Below are positions 1-10,486 of a DNA stretch of 64,000 nucleotides, piece after piece. The notes beneath the pieces are model-generated. The model made no database searches, was not told the DNA's origin, and saw only the letters and a list, made by a program, of their open reading frames with translations. The position numbers and the translations under genes were made by a program. How positions within the stretch are numbered: the stretch's first letter is position 1; every line of letters begins with the position of its first letter. Location: NCBI GenBank assembly GCA_003550325.1, contig QKWP01000803.1:62001-126000 (forward strand), in the 5' to 3' direction. Origin of the DNA: Gigaspora rosea (taxonomy: Eukaryota; Glomeromycota; Glomeromycetes; Diversisporales; Gigasporaceae).

Positions 1-336
1 ATATATATATCTAGAAAGTATCTACTGTAGAACTTAAATAAAGATATGTGCGTACGTACAGTGCTCAAAGAAACTAAATTTTTTCTATGCTCTTTATATA
101 AACTTTTTTTACTTCTTTTATATGTATATATCAGATTATAATTTCTCGAGATGTGTGTAAAAACGGAAAAAAAGACATGTGAAATTAAAAATTGCAGTAA
201 AAGGATATTGTACCCCTTTTTTTCGTGTTTTTTTTTTTTTTTTTGTTTTTTTTTTTTTTTTTAAAAAAAAAGAGCAATATCATACACTTGTAGTCTTAGT
301 GAACAATTCAATTTGAACAATAATACTAAAATAAAA

Positions 337-2895
337 ATGGATTCGGAAGGTAATGAAAGTATAGGTAGTACGCGTTCTGAACAAACCTTACCTGTAAAAA
401 ATCATACACCTATCAAAAAACGCAAAAGGGGTGGTAAAGAACCGTCATGGGTATTCAAAGAAGGACACTTTGTCAAGCCCGAAGATCCTAAAAAAAGTAA
501 GAATTAATAAATTATGTTAAAAATGTATTTATAAATATATATATTTATAAAACAATATAATTCTAGAGGACCGTGCCCAATGTACGCACTGTAAAAATTT
601 TTTTAAACATGATGCCAGTTCGGGAACAAGTTCCTTGATTCGGCACATAAAACAAACAAGATGTAGTAAATACCTTAATCCTGAATCGCAACAACAATTA
701 CAGTTGTCTCCATCAGGTGTTTCTAATTACAAATTTTCACAAGATAAAAGTCGTGAAGATCTGGTGGATATGATCATAATGCATGCATACCCATTTCACA
801 TGGTCGAACACAAGGGATTTTTAAAATTTCTTAAAAATTTGCGACCACAGTTTAAATTAATATGTGAAAAAACAATAAGTGCGGATTGTAAAATTCGTGT
901 TGAAGAGCTTACAACAAAAATTCGTATAATGATACAGGAAGCACCCGGGCATTTAAGTTTTACAACCGATCTGTGGACCTCGAACCAAAATCTTGGTTAC
1001 ATGGCAGTTACATGTATGTATTTCTTCTATCATGTATTCATTTTTTCTAGTCACTTAATTATATGTTTTTATTAGGCCATTTTATCAATAAGGATTGGAA
1101 TCTTCGGAAGGTAGTTTTAGCATTTAGATTAGTTCCTGCACCGCACAGTGGAATTGCTATTAGTGATACGTTTTTGCAGTGTCTTGATGATTGGAACATT
1201 ACGTCCAAAGTAAGTGTTTTATAGATGGTTTTTATTTGTACAGTATATGTTATTAACAAATTTATTATTTTATAGATGATGGCAATTACGTTAGATAACG
1301 CATCCAACAATGATGCCGCAATAACCAATATAAAACGCAGGCTTGACGAACAAAATATGCTCGTTGCAAATGGAAATTTACTACATCAACGTTGCTGTGC
1401 CCACATCTTGAACCTCATAGTCACCGATGGACTTAAAATGGTTAAAGATGTTGTGAACAAGGTAAGTAAATAATTTAGTCTTTCTAGGAGTTGACATACT
1501 TACTCATCGTTGATATTATAGATCCGAGGTTGTGTGAATTGGATTCACAGCTCTCAACGTCGTCAACAAATCTTCGAGGATTATATAACCGGGTTTTGTG
1601 AAGAACTTGTTTCAAGTCAAAGGCCAGCTCTTGATGTGATCACGCGTTGGAACTCGACGTACATCATGTTGGCGTCCACCATCCCATATAAAAGTATATT
1701 TGATCGTCTTACATACCGGGATACCAGTTTTGAGCCAATCGCACCGTTCGAAGAAGATTGGGAAAAGGCAGAGAGCCTCTGCAGTTTCTTGAAACCGTTT
1801 TATGAAAGTAAGTAATATTAATTATATCTTGGGTAGTTTGGTATAAGTGAAATTTTGCAGTAAAGTATAATCGGCCGCTTATGCGGCCAATTATACTTTA
1901 CTGCAAAATTCCGCTTATACCTAACTATCCAGGATATAACTATTACATATTGCTTTGAGCACAGATTAATGATATTATACTTTTAACACAGTTACCGAAG
2001 TTTTGTCCGGAAGCAAATATTCTACAGCAAACATTTTTCTTCCTCAATTGTTAAAAGTTAGAGTACATCTTGAACGAAACAATACTAATTTAGATCCTTT
2101 TCTTTATCAAATGGCCAAGCCAATGCAATCTAAATTTGATAAGTACTGGGCGGATGCGGGTGAAATGCACTGTATTGCGTCAGTTCTAGATCCTCGTTAT
2201 AAGATGTCGTTTCTAACTCATTTATACAAGGAGAAAATGAACTTGTCATGTATTGTAGCAGAGGAAAAGTTGATTTCAATTAAATCAAGGTTAGAATATT
2301 ATTGTTTTTGAATTTAACCTTCGTCAAGGCAGATCGTTTTAACTTAGCTTGTGTATTATTCTAATAATTATCTATTATTGCAGAGTTAAAGATATCTACA
2401 GGTCAACTTATATGCAGCATACAACCAATACTGCAATAAATAATTTTTCGGATCTTCAAGATGAAGAAATGGATGATTTCGATGCCTTTCTTAGTGCCAA
2501 TAATACTAAAGTTGGAAATGAATTTGATGAACTTGAGCGGTATCTTGCCGATCCGCTCTTCCCCCGTTCTCATTTAGAGCCATTCGATGTTCTAGCTTGG
2601 TGGAAAATAAATGCTCCAAGATACCCTGCCGTGTCATCAATGGCAAGGGACATCCTTGCGATTCCAATAACTTCAGTGCCGTCTGAAGCAGTAAGTAAAC
2701 TTCGGAGTTCAACTTATTTTTTATTATTTTAAGGATTACTAGCCTATACTTTATTTTCAGGTATTTAGTACGGCTGGAAGAGTTATCAATGATTATCGGT
2801 CAAACCTTAACCCAGAATCAGTCGAAATGCTGATATGTGGCCAAGATTGGTTGGATAATATGGAAGAATGTGATGACGAATATGACCAGAATTAG
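337..2895 (+). CDS. hAT-superfamily transposase with BED zinc finger, 8 exons, intact
   Basis: Eight exons (337-496, 567-1013, 1076-1209, 1276-1461, 1522-1807, 1992-2289, 2384-2690, 2761-2895) join in frame into 650 codons plus TAG; all introns are GT-AG. The ATG at 337 is preferred over an upstream in-frame TTG. A BED zinc finger lies near aa 38-86 (W38, C59, C62, H80, C86). The RNase-H-like core has FTTDLWTS (first Asp), ITLDNASNND (second Asp), a CCAHILNL motif, RWNSTY and a DWEKAE stretch that may hold the catalytic Glu. The C-terminus (SEAVFSTAGR then LNPESVEMLICGQDWL) is the hAT dimerisation domain. The family performs cut-and-paste transposition. I see no stop or frameshift, so it is either a young element or domesticated. 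The left element end is probably outside the window. Family call is firm; activity is inference. Confidence 0.9.
1822..1939. repeat. Near-perfect 57-bp-arm palindrome inside hAT intron 5
   Basis: Arms 1822-1878 and 1883-1939 pair with about six mismatches around the 4 nt loop TTAT; several mismatches are G.U-compatible. It fills most of the intron (1808-1991). It could be a foldback MITE caught in the intron or an intronic RNA hairpin. I see no clear target duplication. Confidence 0.8.
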
Positions 2896-3237
2896 ACTGG
2901 CGGGGGGGTTTTTTTTTTTTGTGCAGTTTTTTGCTGCACGGTTTTTTTTTTTTTTTTACCTTTTTTCTGTGCTGTTTTTTTTTTTCCGAGCTATTTTTTT
3001 CTTTTTTGTGCAATGTATTTACACTAGTTCAGTTTATAAAATTTTTGATTACTTTGAGAGCGGTGTATTTTCATTAATTGATTAAAATTTAAAATTTTAA
3101 AATTAGAAAAATATTAGTGGTTTAAATAGTGTACGTATTAATTTTAGAGCTCTGCTGTATTACGCAAACTTACATTTTTAGCGTTACATGAAATTACTTT
3201 ACATTAAATAGTGCATTATCACATGATAATTGTACTG

Positions 3238-3520
3238 GGTGGCCCAGTCCATTGAACTATAAACCCGACCCGGCCCGGCCCAATAAACACGGCCGGGTCC
3301 ATGCCGGGCCTATAAGGTAACGGGTCGGGTCGGACCGGGTCATAAATTAACGGGCCGGGTTCATGCCGGGCCTATAAGTTAACGGGTCGGGTTCGACCCG
3401 GCCCATATGTTAATGGGTCAGGTCCATACCGGGCCTGTAAGTTAACGGGTCGGGTCCGGGTCCACAGGTACCCGGCCCGACCCGGCCCGACCCAGCCCGT
3501 TTCGGACCCTACCCGATAGT
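3238..3520. repeat. GC-rich minisatellite block of 30-32 bp units
   Basis: Units of 30-32 bp start at 3289, 3320, 3350, 3382, 3413 and 3445. Each begins like ACGGGTCGGGT and ends like CCTATAAGTTA, with inverted CCGG-rich cores. The flanks carry more GACCCGGCCC-type motifs. Such subterminal arrays are typical of hAT-like element ends. The block lies 340 bp beyond the intact hAT gene and could be its 3' end or the end of a separate element. Confidence 0.75.
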
Positions 3521-3602
3521 GATGCAAACTTCATAAAATAGTAATACCTTCTGAATTTAATAGTGAATTCGGATTTTTGCTTTCTAACATTTGAAAAATA
3601 CA

Positions 3603-5923
3603 ATGAAATATAATAATACTGAAAAATCAACTGGCTTAGACCCTTTTACCCTTGGATACTATTATGAACATGGGTAGGGGTGGAAAAGGATGAACATAAG
3701 GCATTTGTTTATTATCAAAAATCTGCCGATATAGGTAATTCTAAAGGAATACATCAAATTGGAGAATGTTATTATTATGGAACTGGAGTTGAAAAAGATG
3801 AACATAAGGCATTCTTTTATTATCTAATATCTGCAAAGATGGGTAATGCCGATGCAACTTGTGATATTGGATATTGTTATGAAAATGGAATTGGGGTTGA
3901 AAAGGATGAAAATAAGGCATTCATTTATATTCAAAAATCAGCAGAGACTGATGCTGCTGCAATGTGCAAACTTGGTTACTTTTATGAAAATGGAATTGGG
4001 GTTGGAAAGGATGAATATATGGCATTCATTTATTATCAAAAATCTGCAGAGATGGGGAATGCTAGCGGAATATATAATGTTGGATGCTGTTATCGAGATG
4101 GAAATGGAGTTGACAAGGATGAAAAAAAAGCATTTGAATATTTTAAAAAATCTGCAGAGATGGGTAATGCCAATGCAACATATAACATTGGGGATTGTTA
4201 TGAAAAAGGAATTGGAGTTGAAAAGGATGAACATAAGGCATTCATTTATTAGCAGAGATGGGAGACGCTAGAGTAACATTTAATGTTGGATATTTTTATC
4301 AATTTGGAATTGGAGTTGAAAAAGATGAAAATAAGGCATTATTTTATTATCAAAAATCTGCTGACATGGGAATTATTAGTGGCATGAACAATGCTGCACG
4401 TCTTTATCAATTCGGAGAAGGTGTTAAAAAGGACGAAAATAAGGCATTTTGTTATTATCAAAAGGCTGCCGAAATGGGAAATACTAATGCGGTTTATAAC
4501 CTTGAGAATGTTATCAAAATGGAATTGGTGCAAAAAAGGATTTTAAAAACGCCTTTGAATTATACTTGAAATCTGCTAAATTGGGTAATATTTATGGAAT
4601 AAGAAATGTTGGATATTGTTATCGAAATGGGATTGGAACAAAAAAGGATTTAAAAGAGGCTGAATATTGGTTTAGAGCGTAAGTTTCTTTTTTTTTTTTT
4701 AAAAAAAAAAAAAAGAATTGTATATAATACTAAATATTTAATGATTATAACTATAGAGAGAAAAATAAATTCCAAGGTATATATTTTTTTAATTTTGGTT
4801 TAATTTGCAAGTCTTTATATTTATTGATTGAATAATAATAATAAATAGAAATAGAAAAATTTTCATTAATGACAATGTGAAAAAAATATTGGATGACGAG
4901 AAATATCAATTATTATGGATCCCATATAATAAGTTTGAAAATATTAAAGAGATTGGAAAGGGTGGATTCTCAACTGTTTATTATGCTAGATGTTTAATTC
5001 ATCATAAAAATACTCATGATAAATATTCGTTCGCAATTAAATGAATTCATGATCAAGATTTTTTTGATGAGGTAAATTTATTAAGTTTTGTTTAATTATC
5101 TAATTTATGATTAATATTTTTTTTAAAGTTGAAGGCGTTTTGCGAGATCGGTTATAAAAATCCATCATTCTTAAAATGCTACGGACTATCGAGAGATGAT
5201 TCAGGAAATTACATTCTTATTTTTAAATATGCAAAAAAGGGTTCTTTACGTAATAATCTTCGCGAAGTATCACAAATGGAATGGAAAGATAAATTAAATT
5301 TATTAAGTTGTATAACTTTCGACCTTGAAGCAATTCATTCGCAAGGATTAGAACATCGAGATCTTCATAGTGGAAATATTTTGCAAGACGAATTGGATAA
5401 CGCTTATATTACTGATTTGGGACTCTCTAATACTAATACAAAAAAAGAAGTGTGCGGAGTTTTACCTTATATGGCACCAGAGATTTTACAAGGACAATCA
5501 TATACTCAAGCAGTTGATATTTATGCTTTGGGTATCATTATGACTGAAATATCATCGGGAAAAATGGCTTTTTATGATTATAATTTTGATAATAAACTTG
5601 CGATAAAAATTCGCTTTGGATTAAGATCAGAGTTTACATCAGGTACACCTGATTGTTATATTAAATTAGCCAAGCGATGCATGGATTCAAACCCGAAAAA
5701 ACGACCTACTATCCGATCTATTAATGGTTTAATTACTCATTGGGTTGAAGAAATAGAAAATTCTGATGATGAAAATGAAGTAAAAAGCCAATTTTTAGAA
5801 GCTGATAAAATTAAACCTATTATTGAGCCGACAAAACATTCAATTCATAATTATATTAGTAAACCTATCGATATACAAAAAATATCCAACGTGTTAGAAT
5901 TTGAAATTCCTGATATTGTATAA
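3603..5923 (+). pseudogene. Sel1-repeat/protein kinase pseudogene
   Basis: The probable start is the ATG at 3603 (MKYNNTEKSTGLDPF). Five to seven Sel1-like repeats with the phrase GIGVEKDEHKAFIYYQKSAE follow, then a possible intron near 4680, a 20 nt mini-exon (4757-4776), and a kinase domain with GKGGFSTVY (P-loop), SFAIK (beta-3 Lys), HRDLHSGN, DLGLS and APE. Lesions are a 1 nt deletion near 3676, a 10 nt deletion near 4251, a 1 nt deletion near 4505, and an in-frame TGA at 5042-5044 just after the beta-3 lysine. The kinase part from 5129 reads through to TAA at 5923. It is laid out like the intact minus-strand gene at 8129-9884 and is probably a decayed inverted paralogue. Proteins of this kind are presumed signalling kinases; substrates are unknown. 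Confidence 0.85.
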
Positions 5924-7318
5924 AAGGTATATATAGTAAGTATTATGGTTCGACATTGTAAGTTAGCATGAATTTTAAAAAGAAAATTGATATTATCGTG
6001 TTCAGGGCACGATGATATCGAATATTAATATATATCAATCCTAACTCTACTTCAACACGAAAACAGATCTAATCATCAAAAAAGGGTTAAATTTAAAATT
6101 TAAACTTTAAGTAAACCATGCATATTATTGTCGTCACACGCATTCATTTATGTAATAATTAAGACAAGTCCATAAAGTTTCTTTTAATCTTTATTTAGAT
6201 CACAAAATTTTTTAATAACATTTAGTTTTTTTGATCTGAAAGTTTACATTTGTAAGATTCATTTTGTTATGATTATTTGTATAGATATGCTGCCTGATTT
6301 ATTAATCACATAACCGAAATAATTTTTGAAACCCCATTTTTAACGTAGAGATACGAGTTTTGTCTATACAAATAAGAAAATTTTGATACTCTGCATCATT
6401 TTGCATAGTTTTAAAATACCTTGCCATAATGCTCTGAAGGCATATTTTAAAATGACTATATTATTAGTTAACATATTTAAAGGGATCTTGTTTTATGGAT
6501 TATTGTACATTATTTCGAACTTTCCTAACCTAAAGTGCAAATCTAAGAAAATTCTTTTATTTAATTACAAATCTTTGATAATTTGGTTAATATCTTGAAG
6601 TAAATCTTCAAATAAATCTTTATTTCACAAAATGACTATGATCTTATTATTACGATAATGCGCTTCAGTGACCCAACCCAGTAATACTTGCTTAGAACTT
6701 GAAGTTCGATCTTGGTTAATTGAAAATCGAATCTAATTCAAATACTCAGTAATTACAGTTGCAAAATAAAATGGATTAGTCACTCCTAAATTATTAAATT
6801 AATGAGATCCAAACGCTGAAAAATAACAACGGCTTCTTTAAAAATTATATATTCGAGAATAGATCATAATAAGACAAGCAAAATGAAATTCACGATGCAT
6901 CTATAGTGTTAATTAACTCATGCACTTGGACTAAAGAACATAATGGCTTAAAATTTATCATGATAAAGTTGTAAAACCGCAATTACGGAATGTAATTTTA
7001 ACGCTCTAATTTGTGCTATTCATGATAATTAATTACATTATATAGTGTGTGTAATTCAATTTTAATTTCATGTTCTCATTAAGAATATTTTTCAAGACCA
7101 GTCCTTACTGTTCTCAAGAATTTTAATTTCGCAATATAGAAAAATTAAATTGTATAATATCAAAAAAAAATCATTCATATTCTCAATAGATAACATATAT
7201 TAACCGATTATGATCTTAAATTTGTTTATTGTTCTCAGAGAACATTGAGAACATTGAATTTCGCACACTTGTCTTAGTATATTTTTTATTATCATATTAC
7301 TTTTGTCTGTTCACTTTT
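5924..7318. other. Non-coding stretch between the two Sel1-kinase loci
   Basis: I see no gene. A short hairpin (GATATTATCGTG with CACGATGATATC) lies near 5988-6022. A cluster of GTTCTC/GAGAAC motifs at about 7065-7255 resembles the subterminal motifs at 62820-62910, so it may be an old transposon end. Confidence 0.5.
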
Positions 7319-7328
7319 AAATCAAAAT

Positions 7329-7483
7329 CCATTTACATCACGGCGGATTCTGTTCAGGCATTAAAATTTAAAACAACATTAAAAATGTATTTTTAATACT
7401 CCGACATACTGATAAATAGTATGTACCATAGATTAAAATATGAATTTTGGATGTAAACAGAATCCGTCGTATGAAGATGGTCC
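7329..7483. mobile_element. Mutator-like MITE with 10 bp TSD
   Basis: Terminal inverted repeats of about 25 bp contain the shared core CGGATTCTGTT on both sides. A perfect 10 bp direct repeat, AAATCAAAAT, flanks it at 7319-7328 and 7484-7493. TSDs of 9-11 bp are the mark of Mutator-like elements. It has no coding capacity. Confidence 0.7.
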
Positions 7484-7620
7484 AAATCAAAATTAGGAGC
7501 AATATAAGCAACGACGAAATTGCATTCAGAAGTTACACGCCAACGTTTTCAAAGACTGCACTTATTGGTAGAATTAAAGCAATAAATGAAACTGGGTTTG
7601 AGATTCTATTTGATCCATAG
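7477..7620 (+). CDS. Small unrecognised ORF, possibly a gene fragment
   Basis: An ATG at the right edge of the MITE opens 47 codons to TAG at 7618-7620 (MVQIKIRSNISNDEIAF then YTPTFSKTALIGRIKAINE). Its composition looks more protein-like than the surrounding AT-rich DNA. I recognise no family. The start overlaps the MITE by 7 nt, so the original 5' part is probably lost. It may be a fragment rather than a gene. Confidence 0.25.
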   Translation: MVQIKIRSNISNDEIAFRSYTPTFSKTALIGRIKAINETGFEILFDP

Positions 7621-8128
7621 TCGTATAATTAAACTCATAAAGAGAAAAAGATAAATATATATACAGTTCGTCACTATCACCTTTTTCCCATAAATATAAT
7701 AGCGTAGATGTAGATTTCAGTAATTGTTATTACTTCTTTGTGAGTAACATACTTAGTAGAGCCAGATTCACAGCATTATAATTCATTATTATATCCTTTT
7801 TAATAAATATTTCTGAGCGTTGTAGAGAATTGTTATGCATAATTATTTTACTGTATAAGTTATCACATAGAAATAACTGCATATTACATATTACTATACT
7901 AGTAACTTTCATGTATCAATTTTCCTTTAAGTAATCATATCTAATATGAGACAATAAATAAAAGTAAAAATTCATAATAAAAATTATTAACATTTTTAAT
8001 ATATTGTATAATGAAGATTTTAAATATTATCTTTTGAGTCTTCTTCAATAATCAATTCATTTAATCCGCTATCTATTAAAAAGTATTGTTAATGTTAAGA
8101 AATAAAATTAATTTATTTATTGAAATAG
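7621..8128. other. Intergenic, 3' side of the minus-strand Sel1-kinase gene
   Basis: AT-rich sequence with no convincing ORF on either strand. It probably holds the 3' UTR and polyadenylation region of the gene ending at 8129. Confidence 0.5.
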
Positions 8129-9884
8129 TCAGTCACCTTGAAAATGTGATGTAGTATATTCAATAAATTTGCTTTTATAAATATCATCCGGATATATTTG
8201 TATATGTGGGCTTTTAATATTTTTTAATATTTCATCCGATTTTTTAGTTAATTCTAATAAAATATTTTCATCATTCTGCCATTCTATAAGGATATCACAA
8301 ATTTTTATTGCTGATGGACGGTTTTCTGGTTCTCTTTTCCAACATTCCTTCATTAGGCTTACATAACATTCTGGAGAATTCTCAATAACTGTTGGTCGTA
8401 AATTATTACGGCATATTTCTATTTGAAGTTGCATTCCCAATTCTTGACTATAAGATACCGATTTTCCATGCAAAATTTCCCACATAATTATACCAAATGA
8501 ATAAATATCTGACGCTGTTGTATATTGACCTCTGTCTAAAGTTTCTGGTGCTATATACGGTAAAATTCCATAAACACCACGACATTCTGCCTTTAGTGAA
8601 ATGTTTATTGGTATTGAGAGTCCTAAGTCTGTAATATAAGCGTTATGCAAATCATCTTGCAAAATATTACCACTATGTAAATCTCGATGAATTAGTTTTT
8701 GAGAATGAATTATTTGAAGATCCGAAGCAATACAATGTAATAAAGTTATTTTATTTTTCCATTCCATTTGTGATACAGTGTGAAGATTATTACGCAAAGA
8801 ACCCTTAGACGCGTATTGCACTACAAGTATATAATTTTTAGAAATATTATCTTGTGATATTCCAAAGCACCTTAAAAATGTTGGGTTTTTATTGTTAATA
8901 TCACAATATGCTTTTAACTTTAATAATAAAAATAATTAGTTAAAATATAAATTTTAAATTTTAAACACTTTGCAATAAATAAAATTACCTCTTTTATAAA
9001 CTCTTCATTATGCTCTTTTGAATTATGAATCAATTTAAGTGCAACAGGCTGCTCAACGTTATTGTCAACATCACTCCACGTAGCAGAATATACTTTTGCG
9101 AATCCACCTTCTCCTATAAATTCGATATTTTCAAATTCACTATAAGGAATCCAACATAATGGGTATTTGCTTTCATTCAATATTCTTTTTATACCATCAT
9201 CGATATCCGAATTATCAAATATTTGTTTGTTTGCCGCTAAAAGATTATTATCGTTACATTTAATTCTTTTTGCAACAAATAAATATAATTAACAATAATT
9301 AATCACCTAATATTTGTTTCAGCTCTCTAAATTTATTAATTGATGCAATTAGAATGAAATATAAATTACAATGATAGTATAAAAATAGCTTACTTCTGGT
9401 ACCATTCAAAGGCCTTTCTTAAGTCTCTCGTTATCCCAATTCCATTTCGATAACAATACCCAACATAACGTATTCCAATTGCAAGTCCCATGTTTGCTGA
9501 TTTTTCATAATAAATGAATGCCATATGCTCATCCTTTTCAACTCCAATTCCATTTCTATAACAATGTCCGACATTATATGATCCACTAGCGCTTCCCATC
9601 TCAGCAGATTTTTTATAATAAATGAATGCCTTATGATCATCTTTGTCAACTCCAATTCCTTTTCGATAACAATATCCGACATTACATGATCCACTAGCGC
9701 TTCCCATCTCAGCAGATTTTTTATAATAAATGAATGCCTGATGTTCGTCTTTTTCAACTCCAATTCCATTCCTATAAAAATATCCGACCTGATTTGTTCC
9801 ACGGGCGTTTCCCATTTCTGCAGACATTTGAAAACAAATAAATGCCATGTGTTCAATTTCTCCAAGCACATTAAGTTCATCCAT
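8129..9884 (-). CDS. Sel1-repeat protein kinase, 4 exons, intact
   Basis: Exons 9884-9394, 9326-9307 (a 20 nt mini-exon), 9236-8989 and 8917-8129 join in frame to 515 aa. Sel1-like repeats cover aa 10-164 (phrase NGIGVEKDEHQAFIYYKKSA). The kinase domain runs from about aa 205 to 465: P-loop GEGGFAKVY (G212-Y220), beta-3 Lys K238 in VALK, HRDLHSGN with D332 and N337, metal-binding D350 in DLG (DFG variant), and APE at 376-378. All catalytic residues are present, so an active Ser/Thr or Tyr-like kinase is expected. The Sel1 array is a likely protein-binding scaffold. The start ATG at 9884 opens inside a partial repeat, so the N-terminus may be truncated or an upstream exon lost; a possible SINE lies just upstream. 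The paralogue at 3603-5923 is broken. Confidence 0.88.
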
Positions 9885-9914
9885 TTTAAAAATTAATAAT
9901 ATAAATCATAAAAT

Positions 9915-10095
9915 TGCCCGGAGTGAGCGGAGGACCAATTTATGTCTGCCCATTCATGTTGATCTGTCCGTCCATGTGTCTATATTATGATTGGTTGCTC
10001 CGGACACACAATCAAACCTCAGCATTTCCAAGTTTGGTGATTGCTGAAGCCCTGTAGCCACATGACCACACAGGTTTAATTACGATAGAGCTTTT
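9915..10095 (-). mobile_element. Possible tRNA-derived SINE
   Basis: On the minus strand a GC-richer block starts with GTGTGGTCATGTGGCTACAG, whose TGGCTACAGGG resembles an A box, and 30-40 nt on has AGGTTTGATTGTG, a weak B box. A body without ORF follows. I found no clear TSD or A-tail. It sits within 30 bp of the start of the intact Sel1-kinase gene. Confidence 0.35.
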
Positions 10096-10486
10096 TAGCA
10101 CTTCGTCAAAAGAAAAAATTTTTCTACTTTTGCATATGAAACTGCTCTTGGCGCACTAAGAAAAAAATTCTGCCATAATTTTGTACAAGGCTTACCTTAA
10201 ATTTGCTTCCTAACTCTTCCTAATCTAACCCAACGTTATCTATTTAATATGGGCCGATATTAAATCAATTGTCTTGCCCAACATATCACTTCAAAAAGGA
10301 AACTAATGGTTGATCAAAAAATAGTTAATTTCCATTTGACAGAAAAAACGAAAAAAGGGCACAATGTTCGGAAATATATCTATATAAATAAGACTAAAAT
10401 CAAATTTGGCTGAATGTTCACGTTAAAACAACTTATCATTCAAGTTCCAACTTTATCAATATCAATGCATACGTATTTCCGTAGAC
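10096..10486. other. No gene seen
   Basis: AT-rich sequence upstream of the BTB-TLDc pseudogene. It probably includes that gene's former promoter. Confidence 0.45.
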
